Below, piece by piece: positions 1 through 5,247 of a stretch of DNA of 6,509 bases (positions are counted from its first letter, which is position 1; each line of letters opens with the position of its first letter). The DNA is from Bacteroidales bacterium (GTDB lineage: Bacteria; Bacteroidota; Bacteroidia; Bacteroidales; Muribaculaceae): the NCBI GenBank assembly GCA_019420545.1, contig JAHZGZ010000123.1, positions 3,912 to 10,420 on the forward strand, read 5' to 3'. The notes below the pieces were generated by a model. It was not told where the DNA came from and searched no databases. It saw only the letters and a list, made by a program, of their open reading frames with translations. The position numbers and the translations under genes are program-made.

Positions 1-852
1 GAGGTAAAACTTGTAGAAGTCGGCGGCGATGGGCGACAGGGGACTCACGAAGCGGTTTTGCAGCAGGGTGATATCGTTGCGGTAGATGTCTATTTCGCGG
101 AATACGTCTTCGAGTACCTTGCGCATGTTTTCCTGGTTCGACATTATGTCGTCGATACCTTCGTGGTGGAGGCCCGTCACATGCTCGCGCTCGCGGTCGT
201 CGCTGTGGCGGTAGTTGACGGTTGCAGCCTTTTCGCGCATGGCTATGTTGAGTATCGGCTTGCCCGATACGATCGATGTGTCGACATGGTCGCGCAGGAA
301 CGCGAATTTTTTGTCGAACCACGAGGTTGTGTCGGGCACATAGTTGTTGATGGCGATCGACATGCGCTCGTACTTGTCGAAGTTGTAGTAGTCGTTGCGG
401 TGCGGGTCGGTAATGTCGCGTGCGGCTCTTATTCTCTCCATGAAGGCCACGGCAGGATTCCCTTTCTTGCGGTATTTCTCCTTTTTGGGTTTGACCACGA
501 CTTCCGACAGCTGTACGCCTGTGGGGTCGAGGTCGACGATAACAGGTCGCCGGTTGTTGCGGTTGATCGGGAGGGTTACGGTCGAGTAGCCCATCACGCT
601 TATTCTTATGCTGTCGGCGAGCGAATACGAGTGTAGCGAGAAGCGGCCCCGGTCGTCGGTGAGAGTACCTCCGGGGGTAGTGGTCAGAGCCACTGCGGCA
701 TATGGTACCGGTTCGCGGCTCTGGCTGTCGAACACCACACCTTTCACCTCTACATTGTCGGCCATGACGATACCGCTCCCTGTAGCGACAAGCAGCATTA
801 TGGCTATGATGCGGAAGACGGAATGTATTATAGAGTGTCGCAAGAATGTCAT
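1..852 (-). CDS. DUF5686 / carboxypeptidase-regulatory-like outer-membrane protein, N-terminal 284 residues (3' end outside window)
   Basis: The frame is open from an ATG at 852 down to the window edge, giving 284 codons with no stop, so the C-terminus is missing. Residues 1-31 look like a secretion signal: basic start (R5, R14), hydrophobic run around 15-29, likely cleavage after VMA at residue 31. Residues about 34-110 fit a CarboxypepD_reg-like beta-sandwich (VKGVVFDSQSREPVPYAAV, then TDDRGRFSL, then SVMGYSTV). This is followed by the LSEVVVKPKKEKYRKKGNPA linker and the YYNFDKYERM and LLQNRFVSPLSPIAADFYKF blocks that I recognise from DUF5686. Known full-length members are roughly 800 residues or more and are predicted to end in an outer-membrane beta-barrel. 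Their function is not established. The gene is apparently monocistronic, 156 bp downstream of the lipoprotein gene on the same strand, with its own promoter. Family call is confident; role is unknown. Confidence 0.88.
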   Translation of the reverse strand, partial: MTFLRHSIIHSVFRIIAIMLLVATGSGIVMADNVEVKGVVFDSQSREPVPYAAVALTTTPGGTLTDDRGRFSLHSYSLADSIRISVMGYSTVTLPINRNNRRPVIVDLDPTGVQLSEVVVKPKKEKYRKKGNPAVAFMERIRAARDITDPHRNDYYNFDKYERMSIAINNYVPDTTSWFDKKFAFLRDHVDTSIVSGKPILNIAMREKAATVNYRHSDDREREHVTGLHHEGIDDIMSNQENMRKVLEDVFREIDIYRNDITLLQNRFVSPLSPIAADFYKFYL

Positions 853-853
853 T

Positions 854-882
854 TATGAGTGAATCAACTATGAGTGAATCAA
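854..882. repeat. Two tandem 14-bp direct repeats (period 15) in the DUF5686 leader
   Basis: TATGAGTGAATCAA occurs exactly at 854-867 and again at 869-882, separated by one base. On the coding (minus) strand the unit reads TTGATTCACTCATA. Both copies lie between the proposed -7 box (887-894) and the ATG at 852, so they make up nearly all of the short predicted 5' leader. They could be a local slippage duplication or a tandem protein- or RNA-binding site. The sequence does not decide between these. Confidence 0.75.
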
Positions 883-886
883 TCTG

Positions 887-894
887 CAAAGGTA
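887..894 (-). promoter_or_regulatory. Bacteroidales -7 promoter element for the DUF5686 gene
   Basis: On the minus strand the bases read TACCTTTG, a perfect match to the Bacteroidales -7 consensus TAnnTTTG. Transcription would start near 880, leaving a leader of about 28 nt before the ATG at 852. No good TTTG lies at the usual 19-21 bp upstream. A TTG at 924-926 is too far away, at 29 bp. The rest of the 853-1008 gap is AT-rich. Its only other visible structures are short weak inverted repeats, such as AATAT/ATATT at 949-963, and none looks like a terminator. Confidence 0.6.
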
Positions 895-1008
895 CTTACA
901 TTCCGCCATAATTCATGCCATGCCAACGTATTTTATGCGTTTTTAGCTAATATTGGGGATATTGCGGAGAATCGCGAAGAATACTTTGGTGATAATTATT
1001 GACTAAAA

Positions 1009-1602
1009 TCAATTTAGCTTGTTATCAATGGAGTCGGGCAGCAAATCTTCCCGGAAGAACTCCTCACCATCCTCAAACTTGTAGTAGATCAGCCCGTACT
1101 CCTTACTCCACACAAACTTTTCAACTTTGTTTTTTATTCTTTTTTTCCAATAATCGGAATATCTCGAGTTTGTACTGTCAGCGATAATTATTTCTTTATT
1201 GGTACTATTACTATCATCTGTACATAGCCACCATACATTGATATCACAGAACAGAGAATCTCCAACCACTTTTATAATATGTATCCATCCTTTAAAAGAC
1301 TCATCGCTATGTCTCAATACAAAATGATATCCGGCATTAGCCTCATTATTCGGGCCAAGACCTTCACTGAAGTAAAATCGGTTCTGGGAGTTATTGACAA
1401 ATTTCTTTGTAACAACAAGTGTATCCAAATTGCCATAAGTGGATCTAAAGAATACTGAGTCGCCATAATCGTAATTATTAATCCACTCCAAATCATTATC
1501 AGTCAGCTTTGTTACATGGATGAATATGCACCCATGCAACCAAAGGATGCAAATGAATAACATTATGGCAACAAAGTATCGATTCCTGATAATTTCTTTC
1601 AC
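1009..1602 (-). CDS. Putative lipoprotein of unknown function (197 aa, AT-rich)
   Basis: I do not recognise a named family. The start is GTG at 1600-1602. An in-frame TAA lies only four codons upstream (1612-1614), and the next ATG (codon 14) would remove the basic part of the signal peptide, so GTG is preferred. Residues 1-24 form a signal with K2, R6, R8 and a hydrophobic stretch 9-22 ending LHGC, so Cys25 could be lipidated; His at the -2 position is atypical of a lipobox. The mature part is hydrophilic and rich in aromatic residues, with a YGNLDTLVV segment near residues 56-64 and a charged YYKFEDGEEFFRE tail. It may be a cell-surface or periplasmic lipoprotein; simple membrane anchoring is an alternative. 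My hand count over 1141-1320 gives 59 G+C of 180 (about 33%), far below the neighbouring genes (40 of 60 at 3001-3060), which hints at foreign origin or relaxed selection. No terminator is visible after the TGA at 1009-1011. Confidence 0.72.
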   Translation of the reverse strand: MKEIIRNRYFVAIMLFICILWLHGCIFIHVTKLTDNDLEWINNYDYGDSVFFRSTYGNLDTLVVTKKFVNNSQNRFYFSEGLGPNNEANAGYHFVLRHSDESFKGWIHIIKVVGDSLFCDINVWWLCTDDSNSTNKEIIIADSTNSRYSDYWKKRIKNKVEKFVWSKEYGLIYYKFEDGEEFFREDLLPDSIDNKLN

Positions 1603-1635
1603 GATCGCAGATTAAATGAAATTTAAATAGCGTAT

Positions 1636-1651
1636 TCACAAAAATATGTGA
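1636..1651. promoter_or_regulatory. Inverted repeat TCACA-N6-TGTGA covering the -7 box of the lipoprotein promoter
   Basis: The two perfect 5-bp arms are at 1636-1640 and 1647-1651, and the 6-bp centre lies inside the TATTTTTG -7 element read on the minus strand. A protein bound here would cover the core promoter, so an operator is plausible. The arms are in the opposite order to a CRP site (TGTGA-N6-TCACA), so it should not be called CRP. The short arm length means chance cannot be excluded. Confidence 0.35.
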
Positions 1652-1670
1652 TTATGTGTTAAAAACCAAA
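1639..1670 (-). promoter_or_regulatory. Promoter of the 197-aa lipoprotein gene
   Basis: On the minus strand TTTG at 1667-1670 is followed after 20 bp by TATTTTTG at 1639-1646. Both boxes and the spacing match the Bacteroidales housekeeping promoter. Transcription would begin around 1633, giving a leader of roughly 30 nt before the GTG at 1602. This is one of the two best promoter matches in the window. Its -33 box lies in the left arm of the 1663-1696 palindrome and its -7 box inside the 1636-1651 inverted repeat. Confidence 0.7.
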
Positions 1671-1696
1671 TATTTTTCAATAAAAGTATTTGGGTT
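1663..1696 (-). other. Long imperfect palindrome / hairpin overlapping the -33 box of the lipoprotein promoter
   Basis: CCAAATA at 1666-1672 pairs with TATTTGG at 1687-1693. After one T-G mismatch (1673/1686), TTTT at 1674-1677 pairs with AAAA at 1682-1685 around a CAAT loop; outside, AA at 1663-1664 pairs with TT at 1695-1696 after one mismatch. Read on the minus strand, the stem is followed directly by TTTTT, the layout of a weak AT-rich intrinsic terminator. No gene lies upstream on that strand within this window to be terminated. It may therefore be an operator over the -33 box, a guard against read-through, or the tail of an unrecognised minus-strand transcript. Confidence 0.55.
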
Positions 1697-1924
1697 GCAG
1701 GATGTTCTACTAACAGCCGTTTTTGAGTTTGTAAAGCATGACGCAGATTATCTCTATGAGCCATTTTTTGTTTCATATCCGCTTTTTGTCGTATTTGGAG
1801 AGCGAATTTTTGGAATTCGGGGGGAAATGGTTAAATTTGTGGGTCTTATAATGTGACGTATAATATATAGTGTCTTATAATATACTCTATTCAGATTCAG
1901 TAACATTATCATTAAAATTCAAGC
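1671..1924. other. AT-rich divergent intergenic region without a convincing gene
   Basis: This is the main part of the 322-bp gap between the divergent lipoprotein and GH97 genes. It contains the GH97 promoter and two short open frames. One is plus-strand, 1738-1851 (ATG, 37 codons, TAA). The other is minus-strand, 1636-1776 (ATG, 46 codons, TGA), and runs through the palindrome and the lipoprotein promoter. A 66-codon GTG-started plus frame at 1656-1856 also exists. None has recognisable domains, and all overlap promoter elements, so I do not call them genes. In the GH97 leader GTCTTATAAT occurs twice (1843-1852, 1872-1881), and 1858-1885 can fold into an AT-only hairpin. No tRNA, known riboswitch or insertion-sequence end was recognised. 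Confidence 0.6.
1809..1839 (+). promoter_or_regulatory. Promoter of the GH97 alpha-glucosidase gene
   Basis: TTTG at 1809-1812 is followed after 19 bp by TAAATTTG at 1832-1839, matching the Bacteroidales TTTG / TAnnTTTG arrangement. The expected start site is near 1845, giving an AT-rich leader of about 80 nt before the ATG at 1925. There is no Shine-Dalgarno-like purine run; the bases before the ATG are A/T-rich, as is usual in this phylum. Confidence 0.65.
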
Positions 1925-4036
1925 ATGAAAAAACATTTTGCATGGCTTATGGCGGCAGGCGTGCTTACCGCCTGTTCGCAGGGCGGTCCGCTACAGGTTA
2001 GCTCGCCCGACGGAAAGCTTCTTGTAAATTTCAATCTCGAGGAGGGTGGGACACCGGCCTACAGCGCCTCGTTTGACGGACAGGAGATCGTGGCAACCTC
2101 TAATCTCGGTTTTCAGATGGAGAAGTTCGGTGAGCTTACCAACGGCTTCAAGATGACCGCACACCATGAGTCGGAACACAACGAGACGTGGGCTCCCGTG
2201 TGGGGCGAGCAGGATTCGGTGGTCAACCACTATCGCCAGCTTGTGGTCGAGATGAAGAAAAAGACCGACAGCGCTGAAGTGCTTATCAATGTGGAGTTCC
2301 GCGTGTTTGACGACGGCTTCGCATTCCGCTACGTTTTCCCCGAGCAGGCTACCAAGCAGTTTGTCATCGAGCAGGAGTTGAGCCGGTTCGCCATGACCGG
2401 CGACCACACGGCATGGTGGATCCCCGGCGACTACGACACCCAGGAATATGAGTACACACGCTCGCCGCTGAGCGAAATCGCCGCGCGCCATGAGGCCGCA
2501 CTCGTAGGCAATGTGTCGGCATCGGCATTCGATCCGTGGGCCGTGCAGACCTCGCTCATGATGAAGACTCAGGGCGAAAAGCCGCTGTACCTCAATATCC
2601 ATGAGGCTGCGCTTATCGACTATCCGGCCATGCATCTGCTATACAACGACTCGACACGCACCTTTACCTCGGCTCTCACCCCCGACGGCAACGGCCACAT
2701 GGCGGTAATCGACACGCCGTTCTCCACTCCATGGCGCGTGGTGATGGTCGGCGACAAGGCTACCGACATACTGTCGACACAGATAATATACAATCTCAAC
2801 GAGCCTTGCGCGCTCGACGACACTTCGTGGATCCACCCCACTAAATACATGGGAGTATGGTGGGAGATGATCACTGGCAAGAGCGACTGGAGCTACACCA
2901 ACGCACATGATTTCGATCTGGCAACGTTCGACTACTCGAAGGCTCGTCCCCACGGCCGCCACGGCGCCACTACCGCCAACGTAAAGCGTTATATCGACTT
3001 TGCCGCCGCCAACGGCTTCGACCAGCTGCTTGTCGAGGGCTGGAATGTGGGCTGGGAGGACTGGCTCGGCCGCGAGAAGGACTATGTGTTTGACTTCGTG
3101 ACCCCGTATCCCGACTTCGACATCAAGGAGCTTAACGACTATGCCCATTCCAAGGGTATCAAGCTGATGATGCACCATGAGACATCGGGCTCCATCCCCA
3201 ACTACGAGCGCCATATGGAGGCCGCCTACGACCTGATGAACCAATATGGCTACGACGCCGTGAAGAGCGGATATGTAGGCAACATCCTCCCCAAAGACTC
3301 GTATCATTACGGACAGCCGCAGATACGCCACTATCTCGACGCCATACAGCGTGCCGCCGACCACAAGATCATGGTCAACGCCCACGAGGCCGTACGTCCC
3401 ACCGGACTTGCACGCACATATCCCAACCTCGTAGGCAACGAGAGCGCTATGGGTACCGAATACCGCAACATGACTCCGGGCCATGTGACCATACTTCCGT
3501 TCACCCGCCTCAAGGGTGGCCCGATGGACTTTACTCCCGGTATCTTCGAAATGGATCTCGGCAAGTTCTCTCCCGACAAGACCCACAAGCGCGCAACCGT
3601 CGCCGGTCAGCTCGCTCTTTATGTCACGATGTACTCGCCACTTCAGATGGCGGCCGACCTCCCCGAGCACTATGCCGAGAAGATGGACGCTTTCCAGTTT
3701 ATCAAGGATGTACCTGTCGACTGGAGCGAGAGCCATTATCTCGACGCCGAGCCGGGTGAGTTTATCGTTGCGGCACGCCGTGCCAAGGGCGGCGACGACT
3801 GGTATGTGGGCGGCATAACCAACGAGGAAGCACGCGACGTCACCGTGCCCATGTCGTTCCTGAAGCCCGGAGTCACGTATCAGGCCACATTCTATACCGA
3901 TGGTCCCGATGCCGACTGCAACACCAACTCCGCATCATATGAAATTCGCCGCGAGACGGTGACCTCACGGTCGACCCCCACTATCCACATGGCTCCCGGC
4001 GGAGGCTTTGCCATCTCCATCGTGCCTGTGAAGTAA
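1925..4036 (+). CDS. susB: SusB-like glycoside hydrolase family 97 alpha-glucosidase, inverting type, lipoprotein
   Basis: This 703-residue protein has all three GH97 parts: N-terminal beta-sandwich (about 22-285), catalytic barrel (about 300-600, from GVWWEM at 310) and C-terminal beta-sandwich (about 605-703). Bacteroides thetaiotaomicron SusB is about 738 residues, so this is full length. By recalled motif alignment at a constant offset of 20, SusB Glu439 and Glu508 (general bases) match E419 (HHETSGS) and E488 (NAHEAVRPTG). Glu526 and Glu532 (acid) match E506 and E512 (NESAMGTE), and Ca-ligand Glu194 matches E174. At 446-449 VKSG has Gly where retaining GH97 members carry the Asp nucleophile, so it should invert and release glucose from alpha-glucan oligosaccharides. 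The signal MKKHFAWLMAAGVLTAC ends in a good lipobox (Cys17), implying membrane anchoring, unlike soluble periplasmic SusB. No SusC/SusD genes are adjacent. The family is certain; exact substrate and the symbol are inferred. Confidence 0.95.
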   Translation: MKKHFAWLMAAGVLTACSQGGPLQVSSPDGKLLVNFNLEEGGTPAYSASFDGQEIVATSNLGFQMEKFGELTNGFKMTAHHESEHNETWAPVWGEQDSVVNHYRQLVVEMKKKTDSAEVLINVEFRVFDDGFAFRYVFPEQATKQFVIEQELSRFAMTGDHTAWWIPGDYDTQEYEYTRSPLSEIAARHEAALVGNVSASAFDPWAVQTSLMMKTQGEKPLYLNIHEAALIDYPAMHLLYNDSTRTFTSALTPDGNGHMAVIDTPFSTPWRVVMVGDKATDILSTQIIYNLNEPCALDDTSWIHPTKYMGVWWEMITGKSDWSYTNAHDFDLATFDYSKARPHGRHGATTANVKRYIDFAAANGFDQLLVEGWNVGWEDWLGREKDYVFDFVTPYPDFDIKELNDYAHSKGIKLMMHHETSGSIPNYERHMEAAYDLMNQYGYDAVKSGYVGNILPKDSYHYGQPQIRHYLDAIQRAADHKIMVNAHEAVRPTGLARTYPNLVGNESAMGTEYRNMTPGHVTILPFTRLKGGPMDFTPGIFEMDLGKFSPDKTHKRATVAGQLALYVTMYSPLQMAADLPEHYAEKMDAFQFIKDVPVDWSESHYLDAEPGEFIVAARRAKGGDDWYVGGITNEEARDVTVPMSFLKPGVTYQATFYTDGPDADCNTNSASYEIRRETVTSRSTPTIHMAPGGGFAISIVPVK

Positions 4037-4038
4037 AT

Positions 4039-5133
4039 TCAGTATTCTCCGAAATCGAACTCAAGCTGAACCGTTTCGACCTGCGGACTCTCGCGGTCGA
4101 CCGAATTGGTAACGGTGAGGCCTATCAGCCGCACCTTGTGACCTTCGAAATCGGTATCGGCCAACAGCGATTCTGATATCTCGCGCAGCATGTATTCATC
4201 CTCTACGGGATGGAGCATGGTGCGCGAGCGTGTTATCTGGCGGAAATCGTCGTATTTCAGTTTGAGCACAACCGTGCGGCCTCGGAACTGCGAGCGGCCC
4301 ATGCGGCGCACTACATCGCGCCTCACTCCGGCCAGTTCCATCATAAGCACGCGCCGGCTGTCGGTATCCTCCATGAATGTCGTCTCCGCGCCCACTGATT
4401 TGCGCGTTCGCTCCGTTATCACAGGCCGGTTGTCGATACCGCGGGCATAGAGATAGTAGTCGTGGCCCGCTTTGCCGAAATGTGTCACAAGTTCGTTTTC
4501 GCTCCGCATGCGCAGGTCGGCACCGTGGAAAATTCCGAGTTCATGCATGCGTCGGGCTGTCACCTCGCCTATGCCGAAAAATTTCTCTATCGGGAGAGCC
4601 GCCACAAAATCATTGATCTTTGCCGGGGAGAGAACGGTGAGTCCGTCGGGCTTACGGTAGTCCGATGCTATTTTTGCAAGCATTTTGTTGACCGACACCC
4701 CGGCCGAGGCGGTAAGCCCGGTTGACTCATGGATGCGGTGCTTTATCTCCCGGGCCACTATGGTGGCCGACGGGTGATGGCTCACGTCGAGAAACGCCTC
4801 GTCGAGCGACAGAGGCTCTACGAGCGGAGTGTATTCATGGAATATGGCCCGAATAGTGTCAGACACAGTTTTATAGGCCTCGAAGCGCGGTTCCACGATT
4901 ATGAGGGTAGGGCACCGGCGCTTTGCGGTAGCTACCGCCATGGCCGAATGTACGCCGAACGGGCGTGCCTCGTAGCTTGCCGTAGCCACCACGCCACGCG
5001 GGCCGTCGTGCCCAACTACAATCGGACGCCCGCGCAGCGCAGGATTGTCGCGCTGCTCCACCGACGCGAAGAATGCGTCCATGTCGACATGTATGATTTT
5101 CCTTTCGGCCATAGCAACTACAAATTTAGACAT
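4039..5133 (-). CDS. dinB: DNA polymerase IV (Y-family translesion polymerase DinB)
   Basis: The 364-residue protein is full length for DinB, which synthesises past DNA lesions at low fidelity in the cytoplasm. HVDMDAFFASVEQRDNPALR contains metal ligand D17 and steric-gate F22 (E. coli D8 and F13). YEARPFGVHSAM (54-65) is the conserved fingers motif, and SLDEAFLDV (109-117) supplies catalytic D111 and E112. The palm motif SAGVSVNKMLAKIASD is at 143-158, a helix-hairpin-helix FFGIGEVTARRM at 185-196, and the little-finger domain follows from about 245. The tail QLEFDF (356-361) resembles a beta-clamp-binding motif. The start is ambiguous: ATG at 5133 gives MSKFVVA before a second ATG at 5112 (MAERKIIHVDMD), and the latter matches the usual DinB N-terminus better. 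It is convergent with the GH97 gene and divergent from the receiver/PEP-synthase-like gene. I see neither a clear promoter nor a recognisable LexA site upstream. Confidence 0.96.
   Translation of the reverse strand: MSKFVVAMAERKIIHVDMDAFFASVEQRDNPALRGRPIVVGHDGPRGVVATASYEARPFGVHSAMAVATAKRRCPTLIIVEPRFEAYKTVSDTIRAIFHEYTPLVEPLSLDEAFLDVSHHPSATIVAREIKHRIHESTGLTASAGVSVNKMLAKIASDYRKPDGLTVLSPAKINDFVAALPIEKFFGIGEVTARRMHELGIFHGADLRMRSENELVTHFGKAGHDYYLYARGIDNRPVITERTRKSVGAETTFMEDTDSRRVLMMELAGVRRDVVRRMGRSQFRGRTVVLKLKYDDFRQITRSRTMLHPVEDEYMLREISESLLADTDFEGHKVRLIGLTVTNSVDRESPQVETVQLEFDFGEY
4076..4100. terminator. Possible GC-rich hairpin downstream of the GH97 gene, inside dinB
   Basis: TCGACC (4076-4081) plus GCG (4083-4085) can pair with CGC (4092-4094) plus GGTCGA (4095-4100): nine base pairs with a single bulged T and a 6-nt loop. 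It begins 40 bp past the GH97 stop and could end or stabilise that transcript. No T-tract follows, and the bases encode part of the DinB tail (VDRESPQV), so it may be a by-product of coding sequence. Low confidence as a terminator. Confidence 0.25.
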
Positions 5134-5182
5134 TAACTGCGCCCATACGCAAATACCTGCGGGTCTTTAACAATATATTTGC

Positions 5183-5190
5183 TACCTTTG
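5183..5190 (+). promoter_or_regulatory. Bacteroidales -7 promoter element for the receiver/PEP-synthase-like gene
   Basis: TACCTTTG is a perfect TAnnTTTG match and identical to the -7 box proposed for the DUF5686 gene. The start site would be near 5196, leaving a leader of about 50 nt before the ATG at 5248. No clear TTTG lies 19-21 bp upstream. The 5134-5247 spacer is shared with the divergent dinB gene, for which I found no equally good promoter on the other strand. Confidence 0.6.
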
Positions 5191-5247
5191 TAAGAGTTTA
5201 TTATTAAACAAGCTCCTAAAAGAGGCTCTAAAATCCCTTATCGGAAA

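Noticed and set aside
58..636. 192-codon plus-strand open frame
   Set aside because: Antisense shadow of the DUF5686 gene, whose minus-strand reading has a signal peptide and family motifs.
949..963. Terminator after the lipoprotein gene (AATAT/ATATT hairpin)
   Set aside because: Only five A-T pairs and no T-tract; too weak to call.
998..1013. ATTGA/TCAAT inverted repeat at the lipoprotein stop codon
   Set aside because: Five-bp arms with no T-run following; likely chance in AT-rich DNA.
1636..1651. CRP/FNR-type binding site
   Set aside because: The half sites are in reverse order (TCACA then TGTGA), so it is not the CRP consensus.
1656..1856. 66-codon plus-strand open frame with GTG start
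   Set aside because: Overlaps the palindrome and the GH97 promoter, has no family resemblance and a composition typical of AT-rich non-coding DNA.
2639..3736. 365-codon open frame on the minus strand inside the GH97 gene
   Set aside because: It is fully antisense to a gene whose catalytic motifs and full length are certain. Such long antisense frames are expected in GC-rich coding DNA, and the translation shows no recognisable motif.
4729..5136. 135-codon plus-strand open frame opposite the start of dinB
   Set aside because: Lies opposite the catalytic region of DinB and has no motif of its own.
5134..5182. dinB promoter or SOS box
   Set aside because: No TAnnTTTG match on the minus strand with suitable spacing and no recognisable LexA palindrome; nearest matches deviate at several positions.
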